Shown piece after piece: positions 17,036 to 27,726 of a DNA stretch of 64,000 nucleotides (the stretch's first letter is position 1; the number at the start of each line of letters is the position of its first letter). The DNA is from Ferroplasma acidiphilum. Its GTDB lineage: Archaea; Thermoplasmatota; Thermoplasmata; Thermoplasmatales; Thermoplasmataceae. The translations under genes and the position numbers were made by a program. The DNA is taken from NCBI RefSeq assembly GCF_002078355.1, contig NZ_CP015363.1:1178001-1242000 (forward strand), in the 5' to 3' direction. The notes below the pieces were generated by a model, which saw only the letters and a program-made list of their open reading frames with translations, was not told the DNA's origin and made no database searches.

Positions 17036-17665
17036 ATGAAAGCTGTAGCATTATTTTCCGGCGGCAAGGATTCGTTTTTGTCGGCCATGATGGCCGTGGA
17101 ACAGGGATATGAAATTATCTACGGGGTAACAGTTGTTCCTGAAGAGTATTCAATGATGTTCCACTATCCAAACTCGAAGATATCAGAATATGCCGCTTCA
17201 CTTCTTGGTTTCAGCATTAAATATATCAACGAAAAGGATTACAGGAGCTACCTTGGAGAAATATGCAGGAATGGCATTGATGCCATAATAACTGGTGCCA
17301 TAGCTTCAGATTACCAGAAAACCAGAATAGAAAGAGCATGCTATGATACCGATACTATCATATACTCCCCCCTGTGGAGAAAAAATCAGGAATATATCAT
17401 AGACCAGTTAATTTTGCGCGATATACGGGCTATGATTGTATCTGTATCAGCCGAAGGGTTGGGAGAAGGTGACCTTGGCGCTACAATTGATAGAGATTAT
17501 TTCCAGCATCTAAAATATATTAATGGAAAATATGGAATAAATATAGCTGGCGAGGGCGGGGAATATGAAACTTTTGTCTACGGGCTTGGAAACATGGAAA
17601 TACATGGCCTTAAGAAAGAAAAAATATGGAAAAATTCAGGAGGATATATGATTCTCAGCACCTGA
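17036..17665 (+). CDS. dph6: Diphthine-ammonia ligase
   Basis: The 209-residue protein has the ATP pyrophosphatase PP-loop FSGGKDSFLS (residues 7-16) and the family signature GEGGEYETFV (about 176-185). Dph6 amidates diphthine on elongation factor 2, the last step of diphthamide synthesis, using ATP and ammonium. The length suits the archaeal single-domain form. It follows the riboflavin kinase gene by 5 bases and presumably shares its mRNA. Confidence 0.9.
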   Translation: MKAVALFSGGKDSFLSAMMAVEQGYEIIYGVTVVPEEYSMMFHYPNSKISEYAASLLGFSIKYINEKDYRSYLGEICRNGIDAIITGAIASDYQKTRIERACYDTDTIIYSPLWRKNQEYIIDQLILRDIRAMIVSVSAEGLGEGDLGATIDRDYFQHLKYINGKYGINIAGEGGEYETFVYGLGNMEIHGLKKEKIWKNSGGYMILST

Positions 17666-17850
17666 TGCCGTGATGATAAAATTGTACCGGGTCAATGGCT
17701 TTATAACACATTTATTCATAATTACATTGAAACCGAAATAGATGCAATTATACGGAGGAGCCACATTTTATTATACAATTAATATCTGTGTGCCAGGTTA
17801 TAACCCTTTAAGTTTTATTGTTAATAATATATACAATTATTTTTAATTTA

Positions 17851-18315
17851 CTATATATTATTAATTATCTCTTCTCCAGACATCTCTTTCTTGCAGTAAA
17901 CACATTTAATTGTTAATGGGTCAGCATTCACAGTCATAAACTCGGATTTTACTGGTTCACCAGCATTTGTTATACAGTTCTGGTTTGCACATTTAACTAT
18001 GCCTTTAAACACCTGTGGCATATCAAGCTTGAACTTCTCTATGATTTCATAATTCTTAATTATGCTAATAGTGGCTTCATTTGCTATGAGTGCTATTTTG
18101 TCCAGTTCAAGTTTTTCAAGGAATTTATTTTCTATTTTTATGACATCTTTATAGGCAAGCTTCCCACTGGTGACCCTGATGCCAATACTTATAGAATTTG
18201 ACTCGTCAATGCCAAGAATGGCAAGGACTTTCAGGGCTTTCCCGGCGGCTATATGGTCTATTACTGTCCCATCCTTTATTTTTGATATTTTTAACGTTTT
18301 ATCCATTTTATTCAC
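17851..18315 (-). CDS. pyrI: Aspartate carbamoyltransferase regulatory chain
   Basis: The 154-residue protein has an N-terminal nucleotide-binding domain ([19 protein letters not shown], then [19 protein letters not shown]) and a C-terminal zinc domain with cysteines in CANQNC and CVYC. PyrI binds CTP/ATP and modulates PyrB. The ATG overlaps the pyrB stop by 8 bases, giving translational coupling. A second ATG at 18306 is possible. Confidence 0.95.
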   Translation of the reverse strand: MNKMDKTLKISKIKDGTVIDHIAAGKALKVLAILGIDESNSISIGIRVTSGKLAYKDVIKIENKFLEKLELDKIALIANEATISIIKNYEIIEKFKLDMPQVFKGIVKCANQNCITNAGEPVKSEFMTVNADPLTIKCVYCKKEMSGEEIINNI

Positions 18316-19234
18316 CTGCTATCATAGAAATTATAGCCATCCTAACAGGTACCCCATAATATGCCTGCTTGAAATATCTTGCAGCAGGAGTATTATCTAC
18401 CTCTGAGGAGATTTCGTCTACCCTTGGAAGGGGGTGCATTATAATAGCTCCCTTCTTTAACTTATTCACATCACTTACAGTTATTTTATATGAACCGATA
18501 AGCCGTGCGTATTCATTCTTATCCGTAAACCGCTCTTTCTGTATCCTTGTAACATAAAGTATGTCGGTTTCCCCGAGATATTTAGTAATGTCAGTTGAAA
18601 TATTCATATTTAGCCTGCCCTTTACGTCATTGTATACATGTTTCGGTATTGCAAGATTTTCCGGAGAGACAAGGTTAACAGTGACATTATACCTCGAGAG
18701 GGCAGAGAGCAGTGAATGAACTGTCCTGCCATATTTAAGGTCACCAATAATAGTTATGGTTTTGCCGTCTATGGAACCGAATTCTTTCCTTATTGTATAA
18801 AGATCAATAAGGGTCTGTGTGGGATGCTCACCAGAACCATCTCCTGCGTTGATTATGGGCTTTGATGAGAATCTGGATGCAAGAAATGCAGCTCCTTCAA
18901 GAGGGTGCCTGATTACAATAAGATCGGAATAGGATTCCACTATTCTTATAGTATCCGCAAGTGTTTCTCCCTTTGAAGTCGAGGACGTTTTTGAATCAGC
19001 CATGCTGATTACTGAACCTCCAAGCCGTTCCATTGCTGATTCAAAGGATAGCCGCGTCCGTGTACTGGGTTCATAAAAAAGAGTTGCAAGTATTTTAGAG
19101 GACATAACATTAATTTTCTTTCCTGATTCTATATTTTCAAGCATCTTATCTGCCCGGGAAAATACCTCATTTATGTCTTCACCGTCAAGGTCAGAGATTG
19201 AAATAATGCTTCTGTTTTTTAACATTATTACCAT
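18308..19234 (-). CDS. pyrB: Aspartate carbamoyltransferase catalytic chain
   Basis: The protein carries the carbamoyl-phosphate motif [16 protein letters not shown], the loop [22 protein letters not shown], the HPTQ motif ([12 protein letters not shown]) and HPLPRVDEI. It condenses carbamoyl phosphate with aspartate in pyrimidine synthesis. The start is uncertain: GTG 19246, ATG 19234 or ATG 19225 are in frame. I chose 19234 because a TATA-like element at 19261-19268 lies about 29 bases upstream. It is followed by overlapping pyrI. Confidence 0.95.
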   Translation of the reverse strand: MVIMLKNRSIISISDLDGEDINEVFSRADKMLENIESGKKINVMSSKILATLFYEPSTRTRLSFESAMERLGGSVISMADSKTSSTSKGETLADTIRIVESYSDLIVIRHPLEGAAFLASRFSSKPIINAGDGSGEHPTQTLIDLYTIRKEFGSIDGKTITIIGDLKYGRTVHSLLSALSRYNVTVNLVSPENLAIPKHVYNDVKGRLNMNISTDITKYLGETDILYVTRIQKERFTDKNEYARLIGSYKITVSDVNKLKKGAIIMHPLPRVDEISSEVDNTPAARYFKQAYYGVPVRMAIISMIAGE

Positions 19235-19461
19235 AATTATTAACACTATCTTTAACTTTATTATAAATGGTTATGTATATTATAATAACAGATTTTTATA
19301 AATAAACAGATTATTTTAGAATGTGTTTTTCCAGCAAGCAGTTATATTTTATTGATATTAAATTTGGCAATATTCATGTAAACGGGTGTTTCATGCCGCG
19401 CCATAAATAAGATTCATTATAATGTTCAAAAGTAATTTATAATGAGAATAAATATGCAATA

Positions 19462-19815
19462 ATGGAAGACCTGAAAGATATTGTAAAAAAATATTATATT
19501 GCTGTAGATAAAAATGATCTGGATACCCTGTTTTCTATATTTGCCGATAACATAGTTTACAAACGACCCGGATACGAACCTATAGAGGGCATGGCAAACT
19601 TTAAAGAGTTTTATCAGAAGAATAGAATAATAAAAGAGGGTCACCATACCCTATCGAATATCATAGCAAGCGACCCTTATGTGATTGTTGAAGGAGAATT
19701 CAATGGTATTTTAAAGGATGGCAGCAAATCCCACACAACTTTCGTTGATGTGTATACATTTTCCAGCGGGAAAGCCATAAAAAGGCATACTTATTTCGAT
19801 GGGCAGAGCGTTTAA
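19462..19815 (+). CDS. SnoaL-like / NTF2-fold protein
   Basis: This 117-residue protein fits the small NTF2-like alpha+beta cone: VKKYYIAVDKNDLDTLFSIF, ADNIVYKRPGY, then strands ending in VDVYTFSSGKAIKRHTYFD. Members include isomerases, cyclases and ligand-binding proteins, so the function cannot be given. It is a single-gene unit that converges on the next gene. The 227-base spacer upstream contains nothing recognisable. Confidence 0.75.
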   Translation: MEDLKDIVKKYYIAVDKNDLDTLFSIFADNIVYKRPGYEPIEGMANFKEFYQKNRIIKEGHHTLSNIIASDPYVIVEGEFNGILKDGSKSHTTFVDVYTFSSGKAIKRHTYFDGQSV

Positions 19816-19832
19816 TTTTCCTATCAATAATC

Positions 19833-20639
19833 CTAAAATAATATTTTATCAAGCTCCACGCCGAGCCGTATAAAATCAATGCTCCATAGATTAATCAAAA
19901 AATGTCCAGGATAATTGTAAAATCCGTATGGATGGAGGACCCTGGAATAATCTCCATAAAAACGCCCCAGTTTTGTGATATCAAAGCCAGTGTAAAAACC
20001 AAGCATCCCAAGTATAGCACCCGCCTTTGGGAGTGAAATTGTAAACCTTGTGGCTTCCTTCCCGCATTTTGCACATTTTTCCTCAATGGATATTCCCGCC
20101 TCATCCTCTATTTCCTTTACGGTCCGGGAATATTTTGTGTAAGCCTTCGAATGATTTCCACAGAGCGGAATTCCACTTAGAAATATGGTATTGCCTGTTG
20201 GAACATATTTCTCTCCCATGTAATGCCATATCCGGCCAGTAAATTGCTGTAAGCCATATAATATAAATTTTTTATCTATCAATCTGTGCCATTCCATGTG
20301 TTCCAGTGCAATTTCGTATGGATTGTTTTCAGTTTTCATCATTGAAATTATTTTTACCAGTGAAATTCGTTCAAGAAAAAATCTGGTATTCTCGAATGCT
20401 GCACTGGCCATTCCGTTTTTAGCAGAAAAATGTGCCTGTTTCAGGGCAGTAATGGCACTTCCTGTTATATTATAAGAAAAGTGTTTGTCTGTTTTGTCTG
20501 TTATATATTGCATCAACTCAATTGCTTTGCTTTCATAATTTTCATTTATAATCACATTATTTCCCAGATAATCCAGTATTGACTGTTTTTCAAAGTTAGC
20601 TGTATATTTTTTATATTTAAAAGGCTTATCTTTTCCCAT
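19833..20639 (-). CDS. Conserved hypothetical protein with possible zinc cluster
   Basis: This is a largely helical 268-residue protein starting MGKDKPFKYKKYTANFEK. The middle has PLCGNHSK and, about 30 residues later, KCAKCGKEA; together these three cysteines and one histidine could bind zinc. The C-terminal region is rich in aromatic residues (RVLHPYGFYNYPGHF). I do not recognise the family. It stands alone, divergent from HMG-CoA reductase with a 94-base spacer. Confidence 0.65.
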   Translation of the reverse strand: MGKDKPFKYKKYTANFEKQSILDYLGNNVIINENYESKAIELMQYITDKTDKHFSYNITGSAITALKQAHFSAKNGMASAAFENTRFFLERISLVKIISMMKTENNPYEIALEHMEWHRLIDKKFILYGLQQFTGRIWHYMGEKYVPTGNTIFLSGIPLCGNHSKAYTKYSRTVKEIEDEAGISIEEKCAKCGKEATRFTISLPKAGAILGMLGFYTGFDITKLGRFYGDYSRVLHPYGFYNYPGHFLINLWSIDFIRLGVELDKILF

Positions 20640-20733
20640 ATCCACATGTATTCATTTATATTTTAAATGCTTTTATTGTAATCTGGATCCGGAATTGTGA
20701 TAAAAATTAATAATATATGAATGATTACTTAAC

Positions 20734-21969
20734 ATGGATTCATTAATACATGGCTTTCATAAGATGACCGTAGATGAAAGAAGACAGATCATCAGGGAGT
20801 TTTCAGGCCTCTCTTCAGAAGATATGGAGGCAATGGATTACAGGATGGATATTAGCACCGCCGGAAATATGATAGAAAATGTGTATACTATTATGGATTA
20901 TCCAGTGGGAATTGCCACAAACTTCAAAATTAATGATAAAGAATATTTAATACCTATGAGCCTCGAAGAACCATCTGTTATAGCTGCGTGTTCCAATGCC
21001 GCCAGATATGCACGGCCAGGAGGCTTTACCGCATATTCTACTAATTCTTATATGCGGGGCGAAATTGAATTATATAATGTACCGGACCCGGATTATGCAG
21101 CCATAAATATTCTTAAAAATAAGGAAAATATATTGAAAATGGCAAATACAAGATCAAAAACACTCTCAGGCATGAATGCTGGTGCAAAATCAATAGACCT
21201 GCATTTTGTTAATAATGAACTTATAATTAATATTATAATAGATGTGGCTGATGCTATGGGCGCTAATATAATAAATACCATGCTCGAATATGTGTCAGGC
21301 TATATAGAAGAACTCACAGGAGGACAGGCAAATCTCAGGATCATGAGCAACCTTACAACAGAAAGAATTACATATGCATATGCAAAATTTGACGGGAAAA
21401 TGCTTGGAGAGGAAACAGTGGATAGGATAATACGGGCAAATGAATTTGCAAAAAATGATATATACCGTGCCACTACCCATAATAAGGGTATAATGAACGG
21501 CATCGATGCTGTGCTTCTGGCAACCATGAATGATTTCAGGGCACAGGAAGCAAACTCACATGCCTATGCATCCATGGGTGGATATGGCCCACTGACAGAG
21601 TATAGAAAAGACATTGACGGGAATTTGATTGGATCAATAAAAATCCCTATAGCTGTTGGCACAGTAGGCGGGGCAACAAAAACATCCAGAAAAGCAATGC
21701 TTGCAATGAAGATAATGGGGATCCATGGTTCCAATGAATTTTCAAATATCCTGGGTTCAGTCGGGCTGGCACAAAATTTTGCAGCACTGCGGGCACTGGC
21801 AGCAGAGGGAATCCAGAGCGGGCATATGAAATTGCATGCAAGAAATATAGCTATTGCAGCAGGTGCTACAGGAGAAATGGTTGAAAAAGTTGCCGGCGAG
21901 ATGATATCCACCGGGAGCATTAGCTACACAGCAGCAGTCGATATAATTAAAAAATTTAGGGATGAATAA
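20734..21969 (+). CDS. hmgA: Hydroxymethylglutaryl-CoA reductase, class II type
   Basis: The 411-residue enzyme shows the class II pattern, with catalytic Glu in LEEPSVIAA, Lys in THNKGIMNG, Asp in ATMNDFRAQEANSHAYAS and His in GHMKLHARN, plus DVADAMGANI. It makes mevalonate from HMG-CoA for archaeal isoprenoid lipids. Class II enzymes are usual in Thermoplasmatales and probably came from bacteria. The TPR gene follows after 2 bases. Confidence 0.95.
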   Translation: MDSLIHGFHKMTVDERRQIIREFSGLSSEDMEAMDYRMDISTAGNMIENVYTIMDYPVGIATNFKINDKEYLIPMSLEEPSVIAACSNAARYARPGGFTAYSTNSYMRGEIELYNVPDPDYAAINILKNKENILKMANTRSKTLSGMNAGAKSIDLHFVNNELIINIIIDVADAMGANIINTMLEYVSGYIEELTGGQANLRIMSNLTTERITYAYAKFDGKMLGEETVDRIIRANEFAKNDIYRATTHNKGIMNGIDAVLLATMNDFRAQEANSHAYASMGGYGPLTEYRKDIDGNLIGSIKIPIAVGTVGGATKTSRKAMLAMKIMGIHGSNEFSNILGSVGLAQNFAALRALAAEGIQSGHMKLHARNIAIAAGATGEMVEKVAGEMISTGSISYTAAVDIIKKFRDE

Positions 21970-21971
21970 AT

Positions 21972-22700
21972 ATGGAAGAATACGAACAGAATATAAAGAA
22001 TGGGGATGCATTTGTTAAGAAGGAAAAATTCATGGATGCTATCAGGGAGTATACTAAAGCATATGACGCAATTTCAGAGGATGACATAAAAGCTGAAATT
22101 TGTTATAAACTCTCCCAGTGTTATTCTTCCCTGGATCACAAAAGTACAGAAAATCCACTTAAATATGCAGAAGAGTCACTTGAACTCCACCACAAACTTG
22201 GAGATAACGAGCTTGAGGTAATGGATCTGATAAATATTGGCTATATTTATCTGGACAGCGGCAAAAGGGAAGATGGGATTTCTTATTTCAATAAAGCTAT
22301 AGAGGCAGCAGATGCTATAAAGGATGTTACTTTATTTGCACTTTCAAACAATGCAAAGGCAGAGGCACTTTCCAGCCTGAAATCCAAACAGGCAGAGGCA
22401 ATGAAAATATATGATAACGTTCTGGAACTAACAGAGAAGTCAGAAGATTGGGAGAATTACTTCGAGGCATTGTATGGGAAAATTAGCATATTACGTGATG
22501 CCGATATCAATGCTGCCTTCGATGCTGGAAAAGCAGGGCTGGATAAAATAGATACGGTAATGAATACTATTAAAACAAAGAAGGATAAAAAAGAATTTAA
22601 AGACTCTGTTTCATACCTGTATGACTCTGTATCAGATATTGCAATGGAGCTTGAAAATATAGATGAAGCTATGAAAATAGCATCCAGGTCAAAGGAATAA
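21972..22700 (+). CDS. TPR-repeat protein
   Basis: The 242-residue all-helical protein has degenerate tetratricopeptide repeats, clearest at KKEKFMDAIREYTKAYDAI, EVMDLINIGYIYLDSGK and AEAMKIYDNVLELTEKS. TPR arrays bind partner proteins; no enzymatic motif is seen. It sits tightly between HMG-CoA reductase and an alpha/beta hydrolase, one base from the latter, so the three form one operon. A scaffold role is possible but not shown. Confidence 0.82.
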   Translation: MEEYEQNIKNGDAFVKKEKFMDAIREYTKAYDAISEDDIKAEICYKLSQCYSSLDHKSTENPLKYAEESLELHHKLGDNELEVMDLINIGYIYLDSGKREDGISYFNKAIEAADAIKDVTLFALSNNAKAEALSSLKSKQAEAMKIYDNVLELTEKSEDWENYFEALYGKISILRDADINAAFDAGKAGLDKIDTVMNTIKTKKDKKEFKDSVSYLYDSVSDIAMELENIDEAMKIASRSKE

Positions 22701-22701
22701 A

Positions 22702-23421
22702 ATGGAAAGAAAATACTGTACAACCAGGTATGGAAAACTGTCGTACCTGGATGGCAACTCCGGTTATCCTGTAATTTTTTTGCACGGTTTTGGGGGCACC
22801 GGAAATACGTGGCTGAAAACCGCGCCATACCTGGAAAAATGCATACGGCCGGTACTTGTGGATTTGCTAGGGCATGGACATTCTGATAAGCCAGATATTG
22901 AATATATAGTAAAACAGCAGGCTGAATCCATCGTTGATTTAATCAGTACACTTGAAGTTTCAAAGTTTTCCATTGCAGGAAACTCCTATGGAGGCTGGAT
23001 TACGCTGAAACTTGCATCGGGAATGCTGGAACCTGATATGATCTTCCCTGTTGATAGCGCCGGAATCTCGCCTGCTTTAAGCAATGGAAGCAGGGAGAAT
23101 ATGAACCGCGTCCTTGATTCCATTTTAAAATTAAGGAACTATAATAACAGAAACGCATTGGAAAGAATAATGGAAAATAATAAAAAACAGGAAGAGAAAA
23201 TAAGTGATACAGCTTTAGGCAACATAAAAAGCAAAACAACTATAATATGGGGAAGTGCGGATAATATAATACCTGTATCCTACGGGTATGCCATGGAAAG
23301 CAAAATTTCTGGCAGTGAATTAATTGTTATGCCTGATGCCGGCCACACGCCATTTATAGATATGCCAGAGGAATTCGCAGAAATAATCAACAGAAAAATT
23401 AAAGAATACGCTCTCTGTTAA
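22702..23421 (+). CDS. Alpha/beta hydrolase
   Basis: The 239-residue protein has the oxyanion segment FLHGFGGTGNTW, the nucleophile elbow GNSYGGW (Ser about 97), an acid residue in WGSADNIIP and the catalytic histidine in DAGHTPFID. It resembles the esterase/C-C hydrolase branch of the family; the substrate is unknown. It is the last gene of the hmgA-TPR-hydrolase unit. Confidence 0.85.
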   Translation: MERKYCTTRYGKLSYLDGNSGYPVIFLHGFGGTGNTWLKTAPYLEKCIRPVLVDLLGHGHSDKPDIEYIVKQQAESIVDLISTLEVSKFSIAGNSYGGWITLKLASGMLEPDMIFPVDSAGISPALSNGSRENMNRVLDSILKLRNYNNRNALERIMENNKKQEEKISDTALGNIKSKTTIIWGSADNIIPVSYGYAMESKISGSELIVMPDAGHTPFIDMPEEFAEIINRKIKEYALC

Positions 23422-23931
23422 TCACATTTTTCCAGTTTGTTTCCTGATTCCATCAACAATATTTTTGTATTCTTCATACCTTTCTTTGTCTGCATTGCTG
23501 AATGCCAGGAAATTTTCTGATGGCAATATATAACGATCACCATTTAGAGAAAGTTCCGGAAATCTTTCATCTCCGGATGCAGACATACTAATATCATGAA
23601 TATCGGCAAATTTTATTTTCCTATATTCTTCACTGTCTTTTTCATTATCGATCTCCTGAATTTTTGCAGATTGATTTGAATTATAATGCTGAAAGATAGT
23701 TTTAATCATGTTTTTTATATCATTATACAGGTCCTCAGGCTCCACCGGATCTGTAGCTCCGGGTACAATAAGCGAATCAATGTAATCCATATCCTTTTTG
23801 AGATGAAGCTTCTCTTCTATATACTTGCCGGAAAATATCCTGTAAATTTCAAGGCTATCCTCATTTATTATGATTTTAAAAATACCGCCCCTCGACAGTG
23901 GAACCTTCCATGCGTTATCAATACTTTTCAT
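23422..23931 (-). CDS. Conserved hypothetical protein
   Basis: This 169-residue acidic, soluble protein starts MKSIDNAWKVPLSRGG. It has a beta-rich N-terminus resembling a PH-like or conserved archaeal fold (FKIIINEDSLEIYRIF), a helical middle and a charged C-terminus. I do not recognise it. It converges on the hydrolase gene with no spacer (stop at 23422). Confidence 0.6.
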   Translation of the reverse strand: MKSIDNAWKVPLSRGGIFKIIINEDSLEIYRIFSGKYIEEKLHLKKDMDYIDSLIVPGATDPVEPEDLYNDIKNMIKTIFQHYNSNQSAKIQEIDNEKDSEEYRKIKFADIHDISMSASGDERFPELSLNGDRYILPSENFLAFSNADKERYEEYKNIVDGIRKQTGKM

Positions 23932-23975
23932 ATAACTGAATATCCGGGATGTTAATTAAATATTCCCACAAACAC

Positions 23976-24209
23976 TTATTCTAACTTTGCCTTTGCTATC
24001 TGGTTGAATTTTGTAACGTTCCCATCATCATCTATGCTCAGATAAACGGTATAATGAAAGCCGGCATAGTCAAACTCTGTTGATACATCGTATCTATCAC
24101 TATTGTCTACTATGCTGTTAATTGTAAAGTTTGAGATGTTCTCCCCATACATATCCTTAATATTTTTTTCAGCAATGAGTTTAACATCTTTCATACTTTC
24201 TACGCCCAT
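23976..24209 (-). CDS. Small hypothetical protein
   Basis: A 77-residue protein with a helix followed by three strands (SNFTINSIVDNSD, YDVSTEFDYAGFHYTVYLSI and DDGNVTKFNQIAK), reminiscent of a PepSY-like small fold. The start may be ATG 24209 or ATG 24194; a TATA-like stretch at 24224-24233 precedes it. Function unknown. Confidence 0.55.
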   Translation of the reverse strand: MGVESMKDVKLIAEKNIKDMYGENISNFTINSIVDNSDRYDVSTEFDYAGFHYTVYLSIDDDGNVTKFNQIAKAKLE

Positions 24210-24371
24210 AGGTGGTTATCTGTATTTTATTAATAATTGTTTCCAAATTTCAATTTATTTTTTATATTGTAGGTAATATTAATAATTGTTGTGATTACTT
24301 TTATAGAGAATAGTTGAGTTAACTGAAAGACCTTCGATATGTGCATATAAAGTATAATGCAAACTAAAAAA

Positions 24372-25370
24372 TTATAAAATTTTTACCGGGTTAAAATAAT
24401 GTTTTTTTGTTACGAGCTGGTATTCATTCAACAATTCATTTTTGAAAAATAGGTATCTCTTTTTAATTTTTATATTATTTTTTTTAAGAAAAGTATATGG
24501 ATTATCTATAACCATTTTTAAAATATTTTCAGGGCTTACATAATTTAAAAATCTTTGATACCTGTACAAAAAATCCATTTCCGAGAATATATCCGGCTCT
24601 GTGACAAAGACATTATCAGTTCCCAGCATTAAATTTATATTATGCTTCAAGAATTTATTGTAATCTGGCCTTTTGCCATAGAATATATTTGACCTGGGTG
24701 TTATTACAATACTTACATTATTTTTACCTATTATATCTAGATCAGTATCATTTGCTTCTATTCCGTGTATTAATAAATCAGGCTTCAAATTCATAACCTT
24801 ATCTATATCTTCATTTATATTTTCACTGAAATGCAAAGCAAATATTTTATTTTTTTTATGGGTTTTAATGCTGACGTCGTAGATATCATCATAATCCATG
24901 TCTGAGATTGAACTTATACCCACTCCATTAGAATTGTCTATTATCTTATTTATATCATCGTTATTGTAAGGCCTTGCAAATATTACGGGTTTTATAAACT
25001 TTTTATTTCCTCTTTTTATCATATTTATTCCCTTCAACCCATTTTCTCGGAAATCAAAATATGATATTGTTCCATTTTTCTCCATAAAATTGTTGGTTTT
25101 TGATATATAATTTATTACTTCATTATCATCAGCATTATCTAAAAATCTATGCTTTAAGCCATCAGGACCCACGATTTCAGGCAATGTGCCCTTCGGCTCT
25201 TCGTTTATAAATGAATCACCTACATGTGTATGGGCATTTACAGGCATTGGAATTAATGTGCCATGGTTCGTATTTCCGGTTTTATTACTGAATGATTCAC
25301 CGGTGTCATCTACTTTTAATGTGCCTCTTCGCAACTTTCCATTATAATATATATTGCCTGAAAATTCCAT
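24372..25370 (-). CDS. Amidohydrolase-family protein, candidate riboflavin-pathway deaminase
   Basis: The 332-residue protein has the metal ligands of the deaminase branch of the amidohydrolase superfamily: HTH (H47, H49), LHFSE (H180, E183), IHG (H202) and GTDN (D252), plus TPRSN. Relatives deaminate SAH, MTA, guanine or similar ring compounds. It is divergent from arfC-ribB-ribC-ribH across an 86-base spacer. The archaeal riboflavin route needs a deaminase after the ArfC reductase, and none is otherwise visible here, so this gene is a plausible candidate (inference). The codon choice is AT-rich, like that of the rib operon. Confidence 0.75.
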   Translation of the reverse strand: MEFSGNIYYNGKLRRGTLKVDDTGESFSNKTGNTNHGTLIPMPVNAHTHVGDSFINEEPKGTLPEIVGPDGLKHRFLDNADDNEVINYISKTNNFMEKNGTISYFDFRENGLKGINMIKRGNKKFIKPVIFARPYNNDDINKIIDNSNGVGISSISDMDYDDIYDVSIKTHKKNKIFALHFSENINEDIDKVMNLKPDLLIHGIEANDTDLDIIGKNNVSIVITPRSNIFYGKRPDYNKFLKHNINLMLGTDNVFVTEPDIFSEMDFLYRYQRFLNYVSPENILKMVIDNPYTFLKKNNIKIKKRYLFFKNELLNEYQLVTKKHYFNPVKIL

Positions 25371-25456
25371 TTTTTATAATAGAGATATATTATAAAAGTT
25401 TAACTCATAATTAGGTAATATCTCAAAATTGTTATATTAGTTCTTAATAAGGTTAT
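25371..25456. promoter_or_regulatory. Divergent promoter region of the amidohydrolase and rib operon
   Basis: The reverse-strand TATA box centres near 25394 (TTTTATAATA) and the forward one near 25431-25438 (GTTATATT), each about 25 bases from its start codon. Inverted arms GAGATATATTA (25382-25392) and TAATATCTC (25416-25424) flank a 23-base gap and cover the reverse TATA box. The sequence ATAGAGATATA here also occurs just upstream of the riboflavin kinase/regulator gene (about 16349-16360). Confidence 0.5.
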
Positions 25457-26026
25457 ATGATTCCATATATTATAATAAACGTTGCAATGTCGATAAATGG
25501 TAAAATATCTGCTATAAATGGGAGATACAGGATTTCAAATGATATTGACATCAACAGGGTAATGGAAATAAGGAAAAATGTTGATGGCGTTTTACTGGGG
25601 GCTAACAGCGTAAAGGTAGATAATCCAGTTTTGAATTATGCAAAGAATAGGATAATTTTAGATGAAAAATTAAGATTAAACGATAATTACAATGTTTTCG
25701 ATGGAAAAATAAAATCGTATATATTTTCAAGAAATAATAAGAAAATAAAAAATGCGGAAATAATAATTTTAGATGATTTATCAATAACCAGTATATTAAA
25801 AAAACTATATGATATGGGGATAAAAAGCATATTGGTAGAAGGAGGTTCCAATGTTATAAATCAATTTATAGATAAAAAAATATTTGATGAATTTTATATA
25901 TTTATAAATCCTGGTTTAATATTAGATGGGATACCGTTGTTTAAAGAAGAAATGAAATTAAATTATAAAATATCCATGGAAGGTGATGGTTTATTATTGA
26001 ATATTAAAGATATTAATAACTTTTAA
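25457..26026 (+). CDS. arfC: 2,5-diamino-6-ribosylaminopyrimidinone 5'-phosphate reductase
   Basis: The 189-residue protein is a RibD C-terminal-type reductase with the starting motif VAMSINGKISAING, GVLLGANSVKVDNPVLN and ILVEGGSNVINQFI near the NADPH and substrate sites. In archaea it reduces the ribosyl side chain before deamination. It is shorter than average (about 220) but complete. It is the first gene of the four-gene rib operon. Confidence 0.9.
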   Translation: MIPYIIINVAMSINGKISAINGRYRISNDIDINRVMEIRKNVDGVLLGANSVKVDNPVLNYAKNRIILDEKLRLNDNYNVFDGKIKSYIFSRNNKKIKNAEIIILDDLSITSILKKLYDMGIKSILVEGGSNVINQFIDKKIFDEFYIFINPGLILDGIPLFKEEMKLNYKISMEGDGLLLNIKDINNF

Positions 26027-26070
26027 AATTATCAACTCATTTATAAGTATTTACCAAATAATTAAATAAT

Positions 26071-27266
<1,196 letters not shown>

Positions 27267-27275
27267 GTGATATAA

Positions 27276-27680
27276 ATGAAAATAGGAATGGTAGTTGCAG
27301 AATTTAATTATGATATAACAATGATGATGGTGGAGAGAGCTAAAGATTATGCAGATTTTCTGGGTATTGAGTATAAAATACTTAAAGTACCTGGAACTTT
27401 TGATATACCCTTAGGAATTAAAAAATTGTTAAAAATTGACGATATAGATGGTATAATAGCAATAGGTGCTGTGATAAAAGGGGAAACAGACCACCATAGA
27501 ATAATAATGGAAAATGCAGCAAGAAAAATAACTGATTTATCATTAGAATATGAGAAGCCTGTTGCTTTAGGCATATCCGGCCCTGGGGAATCCAGGTTGC
27601 AGGCTGAAGCCAGAATAGACATGGCAAAGGAAGCCCTGGAAAGCTGCGTTAAAATGGTTAAATCATTGAATAATTTATAA
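27276..27680 (+). CDS. ribH: 6,7-dimethyl-8-ribityllumazine synthase
   Basis: This 134-residue lumazine synthase has MVVAEFNYDITMMMVERA, KVPGTFDIPLGIKKLL, AIGAVIKGETDHHRIIMENA (with the catalytic His pair) and ALGISGPGE. It condenses the ribityl-aminouracil with dihydroxybutanone phosphate. The family forms pentamers or 60-mers. It is the last gene of the rib operon. Confidence 0.94.
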   Translation: MKIGMVVAEFNYDITMMMVERAKDYADFLGIEYKILKVPGTFDIPLGIKKLLKIDDIDGIIAIGAVIKGETDHHRIIMENAARKITDLSLEYEKPVALGISGPGESRLQAEARIDMAKEALESCVKMVKSLNNL

Positions 27681-27726
27681 ATTTATTTTAATATATTATT
27701 TGGAAATTTCATAATAAAATTTAATA

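Noticed and set aside
21093-21920. Long reverse-strand open frames inside hmgA
   Set aside because: They are antisense shadows of a strongly conserved enzyme, with no start signals or family match.
24192-24371. Extra small ORFs in the AT-rich spacer next to the amidohydrolase
   Set aside because: Short, low-complexity frames without starts or ribosome-binding sites; nothing to support a gene.
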